Of a stretch of 64,000 nucleotides of DNA, positions 33,734 through 42,817 are shown piece by piece. The stretch is from Streptomyces lacrimifluminis. GTDB taxonomy: Bacteria; Actinomycetota; Actinomycetes; Streptomycetales; Streptomycetaceae. Position 1 is the stretch's first letter. Every line of letters begins with the position of its first letter. The stretch is from the NCBI RefSeq assembly GCF_014646095.1, contig NZ_BMMU01000035.1, positions 1 through 64,000 on the forward strand, given 5' to 3'. The notes under the pieces were generated by a model that saw only the letters and a program-made list of their open reading frames with translations, was not told where the DNA came from and made no database searches. Position numbers and translations under genes: made by a program.

Positions 33734-36301
33734 GTGCTGAAGGCAACGCTCAGGAGTTTCCTCGCCCACAAGGGCAGACTGCTGCTCTCCGCGCTGGCCG
33801 TCGTCCTGTCCGTGGCGTTCGTCGCGGGCAGCCTGATCTTCTCCGACACGGTCACCCGCACGTTCGACCGGCTCTTCGCCTCCACGTCCGCCGATGTCAC
33901 GGTGAGCCCGCGCAAGGACTTCGAGTCGGCGGTGCCGTCCGGGGAGGTCCTGACGGTTCCCGCCTCGCTGGCCCAGCGGGTCGCCGGGGTCGCCGGGGTC
34001 GAGGACGCCCACGCGGACGCGTCCGTCGAGAACATCACCGTCGTCGACGACCGCAACAAGTCGGTCTCACCGACCTCGGGCGCCCCCACCATCGCCACCG
34101 ACTGGTACCTCACCGACCGCAGTCCCGTCGAACTCACCTCCGGCCGCGTCCCCGAGGGCGACGGCGAGGCACTGCTGGACGCGGACACCGCAGACAGCAA
34201 GGACGTGGGCATCGGCGACACGCTCACCGTCCAGGCGCAACCGGGGTCGTTCAGCGTCAGGATCGTCGGGATCGCCACCTTCACCACCACCAACCCGGGC
34301 GCGGCGCTGCTCTTCCTGGACACGAGGACCGCACAGACCAGGCTGCTCGGTTCGCCGGACCGGGCCACGAGCATCTCGGTGACCGCCGCGAGCGGCGTGA
34401 GCGACGCGGAGCTGAAGAGCCGTATCGCGCAACAGATCGGCACCACCGACTACGAGTTGAAGACGGCCGCCGAGCAGGCCGAGTCCGCCGCTGACCAACT
34501 CGGCGGATTCCTCGACGTGATCAAGTACGTGATGCTGGGCTTCGCCGGGATCGCGGTGCTCGTCGGGGTCTTCCTCATCGTCAACACCTTCTCGATGCTG
34601 ATCGCCCAACGCACCCGCGAACTGGGCCTGTTGCGGGCACTCGGCGCCGATCGGCGGCAGGTGCGCCGGTCTGTGCTGACGGAGGCGGTGCTGCTCGGTC
34701 TGGTCGGCTCGACACTCGGCCTCGCCACCGGGATCGGGCTCGCGGCCGGCCTGATCCAGCTGATGAGCGCGTTCGGCATGAACCTCAGCTCGGCCGACAT
34801 GGTGGTGGGCTGGGCAACTCCCGTGTCCTCCTACGCCGTGGGGCTCGGGGTCACCTTCGTGGCGGCCTATCTGCCGGCCCGGCGGGCCGCGGTGGTCTCC
34901 CCCATGGCCGCGCTCTCGGACGCCGAAATCGCGGGCGTGGGGCGGCCGTTGCGGGTACGGGCGGTGGTCGGAGCGATCGTCGGGGCGCTCGGAGCCGCCG
35001 CGCTCGCGGGCTGTGCCACGGCCAGTGAGACATCGACCTCCGCTTCCCTTCTGGGACTCGGGGTCGTCCTCACGCTCGTCGCGACGGTCATCGCGGGCCC
35101 ACTGCTGGTCCGGCCGGTCATCCGGGTCCTCGGCGGCGCGTTCCCGGCGATCTTCGGGCCGGTCGGCCTGATGAGCCAGCGCAACGCCCTGCGCAATCCC
35201 CGCCGTACGGGGGCCACGGCCGCCGCGCTGATGGTGGGCCTCGCCCTGGTCGGCGGTATGTCCGTGGCCAGCGCCTCGATGACCAAGTCCTTCGACCAGC
35301 AGATCGACAGGACGCTCGGCGCCGACTTCGTCGTACAGAACGACAACTTCGTCCCGTTCCCCCGGGAGCTCACCGACAAGGTGCGGGCCACGGACGGTGT
35401 CGGTCTCGTCGTACGGCAGCGGTTCGTGCCGGTCGCGGTGCGGTTCCCGGACGGCAAGCGCCTCGAAACCACCGCCGCCGGGTACGACGCGCAGCTCGAC
35501 GACGTCGCCCGGGTCGCCTACACGCAGGGCGACACGGCCGCCGCTCTCGCGGACGGCCACCTGGCGATGTCCGCCGACTACGCCAAGGACCACGACGTGC
35601 GCGTCGGCACGGTGCTGCCGGTGGAGTTCCCGGCCGGCGGCCGGACGGAGCTGACGGTCGCCGCCCTCACCGACCAGGACAGCGCCGAGGGGTTCGGGAC
35701 GCAGGGCGGGATCTACTTCGGGATCGCCGTCGCCGAGAAGTACGTGCCGGGCGGCCAGGAGTCCGCGCTGTACGTCAACGCCTCGGGCGGCACGGACGCC
35801 GACACGCTGCGGCCTGCGCTGGAGCGGACGCTCGCCCCGTATCCGCAGGTCAAGGCGCGTGACCAGGCCGACTACAAGGAACTGATCCGCAACCAGATCG
35901 CCGTACTGCTCTACCTCGTGTACGCGCTGCTGGGGCTCGCGATCGTCATCGCGGTGCTCGGCGTGGTCAACACCCTCGCCCTGTCGGTGGTGGAGCGCAC
36001 ACGCGAGATCGGGCTGCTGCGGGCCATCGGGCTGTCCCGGCGGCAGTTGCGCCGGATGATCCGGCTGGAGTCGGTGGTGATCGCCGTGTTCGGTGCGGTG
36101 CTGGGACTCGGGCTCGGGCTGGTGTGGGGTGTGTGCATCCACCGGGTGCTTGCTCTCCAGGGCATGGAGGCGCTGGCGATTCCCTGGGGCACGATCGTCG
36201 CGGTGGTCGTGGGCTCGGCGGTGGTCGGCATCGTGGCCGCGCTGCTGCCCGCGTTGCGCGCGTCCCGGATGAACGTGCTGGCGGCGATCGCGCACGAGTG
36301 A
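33734..36301 (+). CDS. FtsX/MacB-type ABC permease
   Basis: An 855-residue membrane protein of the duplicated FtsX type. The first transmembrane helix near residues 15-35 (LLLSALAVVLSVAFVAGSLIF) precedes an extracellular MacB periplasmic-core-like domain. A first FtsX core follows (about 250-400; VFLIVNTFSMLIAQRTRELGLLRALGADRRQ), then a second unit with another extracellular domain, ending in a second FtsX core (LGVVNTLALSVVERTREIGLLRAIGLSRRQ). The GTG start follows the ATPase stop closely. Together they form an exporter or an envelope-stress transporter; the substrate is unknown. Confidence 0.92.
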   Translation: MLKATLRSFLAHKGRLLLSALAVVLSVAFVAGSLIFSDTVTRTFDRLFASTSADVTVSPRKDFESAVPSGEVLTVPASLAQRVAGVAGVEDAHADASVENITVVDDRNKSVSPTSGAPTIATDWYLTDRSPVELTSGRVPEGDGEALLDADTADSKDVGIGDTLTVQAQPGSFSVRIVGIATFTTTNPGAALLFLDTRTAQTRLLGSPDRATSISVTAASGVSDAELKSRIAQQIGTTDYELKTAAEQAESAADQLGGFLDVIKYVMLGFAGIAVLVGVFLIVNTFSMLIAQRTRELGLLRALGADRRQVRRSVLTEAVLLGLVGSTLGLATGIGLAAGLIQLMSAFGMNLSSADMVVGWATPVSSYAVGLGVTFVAAYLPARRAAVVSPMAALSDAEIAGVGRPLRVRAVVGAIVGALGAAALAGCATASETSTSASLLGLGVVLTLVATVIAGPLLVRPVIRVLGGAFPAIFGPVGLMSQRNALRNPRRTGATAAALMVGLALVGGMSVASASMTKSFDQQIDRTLGADFVVQNDNFVPFPRELTDKVRATDGVGLVVRQRFVPVAVRFPDGKRLETTAAGYDAQLDDVARVAYTQGDTAAALADGHLAMSADYAKDHDVRVGTVLPVEFPAGGRTELTVAALTDQDSAEGFGTQGGIYFGIAVAEKYVPGGQESALYVNASGGTDADTLRPALERTLAPYPQVKARDQADYKELIRNQIAVLLYLVYALLGLAIVIAVLGVVNTLALSVVERTREIGLLRAIGLSRRQLRRMIRLESVVIAVFGAVLGLGLGLVWGVCIHRVLALQGMEALAIPWGTIVAVVVGSAVVGIVAALLPALRASRMNVLAAIAHE

Positions 36302-36308
36302 GGGGCGT

Positions 36309-36339
36309 GCGAGGGGCGCGCGATGGCCGCGCCCCTCGC
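36309..36339 (+). terminator. Terminator after the ABC permease
   Basis: A perfect 12-bp stem (36309-36320 with 36328-36339) with a 7-nt loop. It starts 8 bases after the stop codon. Confidence 0.75.
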
Positions 36340-36774
36340 TCTCCGTTCCGTGGACGCTTTCCGGGCTGTCCGCGCTGCCTGTCCGTGCTGCCTGTCCGTG
36401 CTGTTCAAGTCCCCCGCCGATGCGGGCCCCCTCCTGTCCCGCGGACCGCAGCTGACCGAGGATCAGGCTCCGCTCCGGGCGGAGTGGGGAACCGGCGATA
36501 CGTGCAGTCGTGTCGCCGCCGATCGGGTTGTGCGTACGGCGTGGCGTCGGCCGGGACATGACTGCCGGTCAGCCGATTAAATGGCTGGTCAGAGCCTTGT
36601 TGCTCGGTTCGGCGAGGGTCGGCCGCCCGAGCGGGATACCGCCGTGCGGGTCAGCCGGGTGGGCGGCTCGAGTGGTGCGGCGGGCTGGTCTGGCTGACGG
36701 TGGATCACGTCGGGGCCGGGTCTCGTCAGCTGACATCACGTCAGCGCCCCAGCCGCGGCGGAAGGACTCAGACC
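36340..36774. other. Intergenic region before the surface protein gene
   Basis: About 435 bp without a supported gene. A perfect 10-bp palindrome GTCAGCTGAC lies at 36725-36734, about 40 bp before the next ATG, with a TGAC/CGTCA element immediately after it. It may be an operator. I see nothing else. Confidence 0.35.
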
Positions 36775-37263
36775 ATGCGCTCTGCCCGCCTGCTCCTCGC
36801 TACCGCGACGGCCACGGCCGCTCTCGCGATCGCCGCGCCCGGCGCCCTCGCCGCCGACGGCGGCGACTGGGACAACGGTGACTCTTCCTACAGCAAGGAG
36901 CACGACAAGGACAGCAAGCACGACAAGCCGAACGGGGGAATGCACACGGGTGGCGGTGCGCTCACCGCGGTGAACGAGGGCGACTGGAGCAAGGGCGACA
37001 GCGCGGACGAGACCAAGAAGGACGACTGGAGCAAGGACGACAGCACGGACGAGGGCAAGAAGGGCGACTGGGAGGCCGACAAGGAGGAAGGCGGCAAGGG
37101 CGACTGGGGCTCCAAGCACGAGAAGCCCAGCGGTGGCATGCACACCGGTGGCGGCGCCCTCGCGGCCCCGGGTGTCACGGCCGGCGGGCTGGCGGCACTG
37201 GCGGTCGTCGGCGCCGGTGCGTTCGCGATGCGTCGGAGGAACGCGGCCGACGGGGCCTCCTGA
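36775..37263 (+). CDS. Repeat-containing exported surface protein
   Basis: A 162-residue exported protein. The signal peptide MRSARLLLATATATAALAIA ends at ALAAD (about residue 27). The body is a hydrophilic, Asp/Lys/Gly/Ser/Trp-rich low-complexity region with repeated GDWSKGDS-like units. The motif KP(N/S)GGMHTGGGAL occurs twice, at about residues 51-64 and 120-133. A C-terminal membrane segment (GVTAGGLAALAVVGAGAFAM) and a RRR tail follow, the layout of a cell-wall sorting signal but without LPXTG. A class F sortase gene lies 140 bp downstream. It is probably displayed at the cell surface; its function is unknown. Confidence 0.82.
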   Translation: MRSARLLLATATATAALAIAAPGALAADGGDWDNGDSSYSKEHDKDSKHDKPNGGMHTGGGALTAVNEGDWSKGDSADETKKDDWSKDDSTDEGKKGDWEADKEEGGKGDWGSKHEKPSGGMHTGGGALAAPGVTAGGLAALAVVGAGAFAMRRRNAADGAS

Positions 37264-37400
37264 CCGATGCCTGACATAGCAGCCGGGGCCGTCGCGTGTG
37301 CACATCCGCCTGTGCACACTGCGGCGGCCCGGCCGGTTCGGTCCCTCTACCTGTCAGTCCCGCTACGTGTTGTGCCCGTGTTCCAGTGAGGTGGTTCCCG

Positions 37401-38087
37401 ATGGCAACCCGGTTGCCCTCCCCTGTCGAGTCCGCGCCGGTGCCGACCAGGCGGCGCTTTGTCGTACGTATGACCGCGTGGACCGTCGTTCTCCTGATCC
37501 CGGTGTTCTTCCTCCTTTTCTCCGGAAACGACGAGTCGGCCGACCGCGGCCCCGCGCCGCGCGCCGCCGCTGCCCACGCCCCGTCCTCGTCGGCCGCGCC
37601 GGAGTCCTCGGCAGCGCCGCGGGCCGGGAAGCGGCTGCCGCGAGCCCGGCCGACGCGGCTACTCATCCCGGCCATCGACGTGAGCGCGCCCTTCATCGGC
37701 CTCGCCATCGGCGACTCGGGCCAGCTCGAAGCCCCGCCCGCCGACGACGTGAACCTGGTCGGCTGGCAGGCAAACGGCGTGTCCCCCGGAGAGGCGGGCA
37801 CCGCGATCATCGCCGGGCACGTAGACACGGCGACCGCACCCGCCGTCTTCGCGGGGCTCAGCGAGCTGAAGAAGGGGGATCGCTTCTCCGTGAACCGGTC
37901 CGACAGCCGCACGGCCGTCTTCGTCGTCGACAGTGTCGAGACGTTCGCGAAGGACGACTTCCCCGACCAGCGCGTGTACGCCGACACCCCGCAGGCCCAG
38001 GTCCGGCTGATCACCTGCGCCGGTGACTACGACCACGCGGTGCAGGACTACACCGCCAACCTGGTGGTCTTCGCCCACCTCGTCTGA
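37401..38087 (+). CDS. Class F sortase
   Basis: A 228-residue membrane-anchored transpeptidase. A single N-terminal helix (TAWTVVLLIPVFFLLFSG, about 26-43) is followed by a low-complexity linker and a sortase barrel starting at RPTRLLIPAIDVSAPFI. The catalytic His is in IIAGHVDT and the Cys in LITCAGDYD. The Arg expected after the Cys is not obvious: the segment reads HAVQDYTANLVVFAHL. GAGGTGG precedes the ATG at 37401. The upstream surface protein with C-terminal helix and positive tail is the natural candidate substrate. Confidence 0.88.
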   Translation: MATRLPSPVESAPVPTRRRFVVRMTAWTVVLLIPVFFLLFSGNDESADRGPAPRAAAAHAPSSSAAPESSAAPRAGKRLPRARPTRLLIPAIDVSAPFIGLAIGDSGQLEAPPADDVNLVGWQANGVSPGEAGTAIIAGHVDTATAPAVFAGLSELKKGDRFSVNRSDSRTAVFVVDSVETFAKDDFPDQRVYADTPQAQVRLITCAGDYDHAVQDYTANLVVFAHLV

Positions 38088-38163
38088 CCCGTCGGCGTCG
38101 GGCGGGGGCCCACCTGGGGGATCAGCGGTGGCGAGCCGGAACACCCGCTCCTAGCTTCGGCAT

Positions 38164-39243
38164 ATGACCAGACGACAGATCACCCATCTCGTATGCACCG
38201 CTGCTGTGGTGGCGTCGGGGCTCGGTGCCGCCGCACCCGCGGACCATCGCACGACGCAGCAGGTGCTCCGCATCCACCGGGTACAGCCCGGCGAATCGAT
38301 CCAGCAGGCGGTGGACGCCGCCCGGCCGGGGGACACCGTTCTCCTCTCCCCCGGCACCTACCACGAGAGCGTCCGCGTCACGGTGTCGAACCTGACGTTG
38401 CGGGGTTTCGTCGCCGGGCCCGCCGTCATCGTGCCCGGCCCGGCCGCCGCCGGCAACACCTGTGCCACCGCGGGCAACGGCATCTGTGTGACCGGCACCA
38501 AGAGCAGTCCCGTCAAGCGCGTCACCGTGCGCTCGCTGACGATCCGGGGCTTCGCCAAGAACGGCCTGTGGGCGTCGTGGACCGACCAGCTGAAGGTCCA
38601 GGGCGTGACCTCCGAGAAGAACGGGCAGTGGGGCATCGCCCAGGAGAGGTCCGTGCGCGGCGTGTTCACCCGCAACACCGCCGACCGCAACGGCGACGCC
38701 GGGCTCTTCGTCGCCAACACCGTCGACCGGGAGGACGGGGCCCAGGACTCCAAGGGCACCGTGATCAGTCACAACCGTCTGCTCGGCAACCGCATCGGCG
38801 TCACCGTGCGGCGCCTGCGGAACCTGACCGTCGAACGCAACGAGGCGACGGGCAACTGCGCCGGGGTGTTCGTCGTCGGCGACGAGGGCAAGCCGCGCGC
38901 CGGGGCGATGACAGTGCGCCGCAACCACATCCACGCCAACAACAAGCTGTGCCCGAAGACCCCCCGGCTGCCCTTCCTGCAGGGCTCGGGCATCGTCCTC
39001 ACCGGCAGCGAGAAGACGCTCGTGACGAAGAACAGGGTCGAGGACAACGTGGGCGCCTCCCCGCTGTCGGGAGGCATCGTGCTGTTCAAGAGCTTTGTGG
39101 GCGCCCCCAACGAGAGCAACGAGATCCGCGACAACGTGGTGCTGCGCAACAGCACGGCCGATCTCGCCGACCGGGACACCGGCAAGAGCAACACCTTCCG
39201 CGGCAACACCTGCGGGGTCTCCGAACCCGCGGGACTGTGCTGA
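38164..39243 (+). CDS. Secreted right-handed beta-helix protein (NosD-like)
   Basis: A 359-residue protein with a Sec-type signal (MTRRQITHLVCTAAVVASGLGAAAPA). The rest consists of parallel beta-helix repeats: VQPGESIQQAVDAARPGDTVLLSPGTYHESV (the typical opening of pectate-lyase/NosD-like folds), then repeated Asn-ladder turns such as RNTADRNGDAGLFV, HNRLLGNRIGVTV and ERNEATGNCAGVFV. Cys residues at the end could form disulfides. The catalytic Asp and Arg of true pectate lyases cannot be identified, so the substrate is unknown. It lies just before the spore pigment genes but is not a known member of that cluster. Confidence 0.8.
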   Translation: MTRRQITHLVCTAAVVASGLGAAAPADHRTTQQVLRIHRVQPGESIQQAVDAARPGDTVLLSPGTYHESVRVTVSNLTLRGFVAGPAVIVPGPAAAGNTCATAGNGICVTGTKSSPVKRVTVRSLTIRGFAKNGLWASWTDQLKVQGVTSEKNGQWGIAQERSVRGVFTRNTADRNGDAGLFVANTVDREDGAQDSKGTVISHNRLLGNRIGVTVRRLRNLTVERNEATGNCAGVFVVGDEGKPRAGAMTVRRNHIHANNKLCPKTPRLPFLQGSGIVLTGSEKTLVTKNRVEDNVGASPLSGGIVLFKSFVGAPNESNEIRDNVVLRNSTADLADRDTGKSNTFRGNTCGVSEPAGLC

Positions 39244-39304
39244 CCGACCGACCTCCCACCCGCCCCACCCCTCACACGGCACAACCACAGAGGCGAGGAA
39301 ACAC

Positions 39305-40360
39305 ATGACGACCGTTGACCCGGCTCCCCCCACTGCTCCGGCTCCCCCCGCTCCCCCCGCTCCCATGCGGCTGCGGGAGCTCGTGTTCGGGGCGGCCTGC
39401 GCCGCCGCCGTACGCGCCGCCGCCCGGCTGGGCGTCGCGGACGCCCTGGACGACACACCCACGACCGTGGAGGACCTGGCGGCGGCGGTGAAGACCCAGC
39501 CCCACACCCTCAGGCGGCTGCTGCGCGCGCTGTCCTGCCAGGGCGTCTTCGCGGAGCGCCCCGACGGCACCTTCGTCCATACGGAGATGTCCCGGCTGCT
39601 GCGCGAGGACGACCCGCACAGCCTGCGGTACATCGCGCTGTGGTGCACCGAGCCGTGGACGTGGAACGTCTGGCCGCAGCTGGACGAGGCGGTGCGCTCC
39701 GGCCGCAACGTCTTCGAGGACATGTACGACCGGGAGTTCTTCTCGTACCTCAACGAAGAGGCCCCCGAGTCGGCGTACGTCTTCAACCGGGCCATGACGA
39801 CGTCCAGCGAGCAGTCCGCGCGGGACGTCGCGAACCTGCTGGACCTGAGCGGGGTGTCCTCGGTCGCGGACATCGGCGGCGGACAGGGCCGGGTCGTGGC
39901 GAGTCTGCTGGAGAAGCACCCCGGGATGCACGGCACGCTGCTCGACCTGCCCGGCGTGGTCGAGAACGCCGACCCGCGGCTGCGCGAGGGCGGTTCACTG
40001 GCCGCGCGGGTGAGCGTCGTGGCCGGGGACTGCCGGAAGGACATCCCCGTACAGGCCGATGTGTACATCATCAAGAACATCCTGGAGTGGGACGACGACA
40101 GCACCCGCAGGGCGCTGGCGAACGTCCGGAAGGCGGCGCGGCCCGGTGCGAGGGTCGTCGTGATCGAGAACCTCGTCGACGACACGCCGTCGATGAAGTT
40201 CACGACGGCCATGGACCTGCTGCTCCTCCTCAACGTCGGCGGTGCGAAGCACACCCGGCAGAGCATGGTCGACCGGCTGACGGAAGCGGGCCTGGTAATC
40301 GGCGAGATCCGCCCGGTCAACGCGTATCTCCACGCCTTCGAGTGCACCGTCCCCAACTGA
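39305..40360 (+). CDS. Polyketide O-methyltransferase
   Basis: A 351-residue SAM-dependent O-methyltransferase of the TcmN/DnrK type. The N-terminal winged-helix dimerisation domain (FGAACAAAVRAAARLGVADALDD ... HTLRRLLRALSCQGVF) precedes the catalytic domain with ADIGGGQGRVVASLLEKHP (motif I), LLDLPGVVENA and IIKNILEWDDDST, where the expected catalytic-base His may be replaced (KNILEWDD). GAGGAAAC stands before the ATG. It converges on the minus-strand pigment operon with a shared terminator and probably methylates the pigment polyketide. Confidence 0.85.
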   Translation: MTTVDPAPPTAPAPPAPPAPMRLRELVFGAACAAAVRAAARLGVADALDDTPTTVEDLAAAVKTQPHTLRRLLRALSCQGVFAERPDGTFVHTEMSRLLREDDPHSLRYIALWCTEPWTWNVWPQLDEAVRSGRNVFEDMYDREFFSYLNEEAPESAYVFNRAMTTSSEQSARDVANLLDLSGVSSVADIGGGQGRVVASLLEKHPGMHGTLLDLPGVVENADPRLREGGSLAARVSVVAGDCRKDIPVQADVYIIKNILEWDDDSTRRALANVRKAARPGARVVVIENLVDDTPSMKFTTAMDLLLLLNVGGAKHTRQSMVDRLTEAGLVIGEIRPVNAYLHAFECTVPN

Positions 40361-40372
40361 CCGCGCCACAGC

Positions 40373-40425
40373 CGAAACCCCGAGGCCGGTACCGCGATGT
40401 TCGCGGTACCGGCCTCGGGGTTTCG
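40373..40425. terminator. Bidirectional terminator with 25-bp perfect stem
   Basis: Arms 40373-40397 and 40401-40425 are perfectly complementary with a 3-nt loop (TGT). It sits between the convergent O-methyltransferase and cyclase genes and can serve both; the left arm's CGAAA start gives a U-rich end in either direction. Confidence 0.88.
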
Positions 40426-40429
40426 GTGC

Positions 40430-40762
40430 TCAGGAGCCGGCGTTCCGCTCCCACTGGTAGAAGCAGCGCGCCATGGCGTCCTTGGGGCTGCGCCACGTCA
40501 GCGGGTCGTACGCGGACACATACGCCGACAGCTTGTCGCTGACGCTCCGGAACTCGGGGTGGCCGGCCACCTTCGCGATGGCGGGCGCCGGGTCCTGGTC
40601 GGCCTCGATGAAGTGCAGGTACACGTCGCCGTACTGGAAGAGGCTGCGGCGGGTGACACCGACGAGGTGCGGGAGTTCACCGCTGTCGGAGGCGGCGAAC
40701 AGGTCGGCGATCGCCGGCGCCGAGTCGGGTGCCATGCGGGCGACGATCAGGGCGTGATGCAT
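40430..40762 (-). CDS. whiE-ORFVII: TcmI-type polyketide cyclase
   Basis: A 110-residue cyclase of the TcmI/WhiE-VII family, a small ferredoxin-like fold. Family segments are ALIVARMAPDSAPAIADLFAASDSGELPHLVGVTRRSLFQY, YLHFIEADQD, and a C-terminal FYQWE. It closes a later ring of the polyketide. It is the last gene of the pigment operon and ends at the 25-bp terminator. The order matches S. coelicolor whiE. Confidence 0.88.
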   Translation of the reverse strand: MHHALIVARMAPDSAPAIADLFAASDSGELPHLVGVTRRSLFQYGDVYLHFIEADQDPAPAIAKVAGHPEFRSVSDKLSAYVSAYDPLTWRSPKDAMARCFYQWERNAGS

Positions 40763-40787
40763 CGGGTGTCCTTCCTGGGCCGGTGGC

Positions 40788-41264
40788 TCAGCGGGGCAGG
40801 GGCGCGTTCTGGCGGTCGCGGGCGACCTGCTCGATCCGGTCCCGGATGAGCGCCATCTGCGTACGGGAGTTCCGGTTGATGTTGTCCGTCATCCACTCGT
40901 CGTCGACCGGGGCGTCGGGCTTCATCGCGAAGTCCTGCGTCCAGCGCATCTGGGTGCCGCCCGGCAGCTCCGTGTACTCCCACAGGATGTTCATGTGGGC
41001 GAAGGGGCCCGTCTCCACCCGGCGGGCCCGGACGGTCCGGTTGGCTCGGTCGACTGTCCGTTCCGAGACCCAGCTCCAGACCTTGCCGTTGTCGTCCGGG
41101 TACATGGTCAGGCGGAAGGCCGTCGTGTCGCCGTCACGGGAGAGCACTTCGAGGGACGAGTACTCGGTGAAGAGCCGGGGCCAGTTCTCGATGTCGTTGG
41201 TGATGTCCCAGACGAGGTCGAGAGGGGCGTCGACGGTGATGCTGTTCTCGGTGTGTCCGGCCAC
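40788..41264 (-). CDS. whiE-ORFVI: Aromatase/cyclase, SRPBCC fold
   Basis: A 158-residue START/SRPBCC-fold aromatase: HTENSITVDAPLDLVWDITNDIENWPRLFTEYSSLEVL is the opening helix-grip signature, with WSWVSERTVD and MRWTQDFAMKPDAPVDDEWM further on. Related enzymes fold the nascent chain and make the first aromatic ring. One base separates its ATG from the end of the ACP gene, and 25 bp separate it from the next cyclase. Confidence 0.9.
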   Translation of the reverse strand: MAGHTENSITVDAPLDLVWDITNDIENWPRLFTEYSSLEVLSRDGDTTAFRLTMYPDDNGKVWSWVSERTVDRANRTVRARRVETGPFAHMNILWEYTELPGGTQMRWTQDFAMKPDAPVDDEWMTDNINRNSRTQMALIRDRIEQVARDRQNAPLPR

Positions 41265-41265
41265 T

Positions 41266-41526
41266 TCAGGCTCCAGCCTTGAGGGTGCTGTTGACGAGGT
41301 CGAGGAACTCCTGGGGCGTCCTGCAGCGCTCCGAGTCGGGGGGCAGCGAGCGGCCGTACTGGTTCTCCAGCTCGCCGACGATGCCGAGCAGGCCGAGCGA
41401 GTCGAGGCCGAGGATCCCGAAGGGGGTGTCCGAGGCCCGCTCCAGCTCGCCGGGGTCGACGGTGACTCCGGCTCCCCTCTTCATGAGGGCGGCCAGCTCG
41501 TCGTAGGTCACTTGGGTGGTGAGCAT
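41266..41526 (-). CDS. whiE-ORFV: Type II PKS acyl carrier protein
   Basis: An 86-residue ACP. The phosphopantetheine-accepting Ser43 lies in ILGLDSLGLLGIV. It begins LTTQVTYDELAALMKRGAGV and ends EFLDLVNSTLKAGA. AAGGAGAC lies seven bases before the ATG at 41526; the longer frame to 41574 is rejected. It carries the growing polyketide for the KS/CLF pair. Confidence 0.92.
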   Translation of the reverse strand: MLTTQVTYDELAALMKRGAGVTVDPGELERASDTPFGILGLDSLGLLGIVGELENQYGRSLPPDSERCRTPQEFLDLVNSTLKAGA

Positions 41527-41551
41527 GCGGGTGTCTCCTTCCCGCCCGTGG

Positions 41552-42817
41552 TCATCGGGCGGAGTCGTCTTCACGGCGCACTACCAGCGCCGCGTTGGAA
41601 CCCATCAGTCCCCGGCTGAGGACCAGGGCCGTGCGCGGCTCGGCGGGGCGAGCGCGGGACATCACCAGGTCGAGGTCGTGGCAGATGTCGAACACGTTGG
41701 GGGTGGGCGGGATCAGGCGGTGCTCCATGGCGAGCACCGCGGCGGCGATGTCCAGCACGGGCGCCCCGCAGTAGGCGCGCCCGATGCCGGTCTTCGGCGC
41801 CGTGACGGGGACCTTGGCACCGTGTGCCCCGAGGGCGTCGGCGATGGCACCGGCCTCGGCGCGGTCCGCCTCCGGCACGCCCAGGGCGTCGGCGAACACG
41901 ACGTCGATCTCCTCGGGGGCGCATCCGGCCTCGTCGAGGGCGCCCCGGATCGCGTGGGCGAGCCCCTCCCGGGACCGCTCCCAGCGGGAGGCGCCGGTGA
42001 AGGTCGCGGCATGGCCGGCCACGATGGCCCGGACGGTCGCCCCGCGCTCACGGGCGCGGTTCTCGTCCTCGACGACGAGCATGGCGCCGCCCTCCGCGGG
42101 TGCGAAGCCGCAGGCGGCCTCGGTGAAGGGCCGGTAGGCGCGGGCCGGGTCCTCGGCGGTGCTGAGTTCGGCGTATCCGAGCTGGCAGACCATCGAGTAG
42201 GGGGCGAGGGGTGCCTCCGCGCCGCCGACGACGACCGCGCCGGTGCCGCGCCGTACGGCCCGGGCGGCGTGCGCGACGGCGTCCAGGCCGCCGGCCTCGT
42301 CGCTCGCGACCACTCCGCACGGTCCCTTGAAGCCGCCGCGGATGGAGATCTGGCCGGTGCTGGCGGCGTAGAACCAGGCGATGGACTGGTACGGGCCGAC
42401 GTACCGGGATCCCTGGCCCCACAGTTTCTGGAGTTCCCGCTGCCCGAACTCGCCGCCGCCGGACCCGGCCGCGGTGACCACACCGATGTCGTAGGGCTCC
42501 GCGGGCTCGCCGCGGGCGATACCGGCGTCCTCGAGTGCCAGTGCGGCGGCGGCCATGGCGAAGTGGCTGAACGGGTCGGTCTGGACGAGGAAACGTTCCT
42601 CGATGAGACCCGCGGCATCGAAGCCCCGGACCTCTCCGGCCACCCGGAGCGGCAGATGTCCGCAGCCGTCGCGGGTGATCCCGTCCAGAACGAAGAGGCC
42701 TTCACCGACGGCCTTCCAGTACGCGTCGGTCCGCAGACCGTTGGGCGCGATCACCCCGATCCCGGTGATGGCCGCGCGCGGGGTGCGCCGAGTGGGCCGA
42801 GTCTGGCGTGTGGTCAT
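41552..42817 (-). CDS. whiE-ORFIV: Chain-length factor (KS-beta)
   Basis: A 421-residue ketosynthase-like subunit. It has the thiolase-like layout (AAITGIGVIAPNG ... GRAYCGAPVLDIAAAVLAMEHR) but no active-site Cys. At the equivalent place the sequence is SDEAGGLDAV, so Glu174 stands where most chain-length factors carry the decarboxylating Gln before AGGLDA. The ATG at 42817 overlaps the KS stop (ATGA), so the two subunits are translated in a coupled way and made in equal amounts. Confidence 0.92.
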   Translation of the reverse strand: MTTRQTRPTRRTPRAAITGIGVIAPNGLRTDAYWKAVGEGLFVLDGITRDGCGHLPLRVAGEVRGFDAAGLIEERFLVQTDPFSHFAMAAAALALEDAGIARGEPAEPYDIGVVTAAGSGGGEFGQRELQKLWGQGSRYVGPYQSIAWFYAASTGQISIRGGFKGPCGVVASDEAGGLDAVAHAARAVRRGTGAVVVGGAEAPLAPYSMVCQLGYAELSTAEDPARAYRPFTEAACGFAPAEGGAMLVVEDENRARERGATVRAIVAGHAATFTGASRWERSREGLAHAIRGALDEAGCAPEEIDVVFADALGVPEADRAEAGAIADALGAHGAKVPVTAPKTGIGRAYCGAPVLDIAAAVLAMEHRLIPPTPNVFDICHDLDLVMSRARPAEPRTALVLSRGLMGSNAALVVRREDDSAR

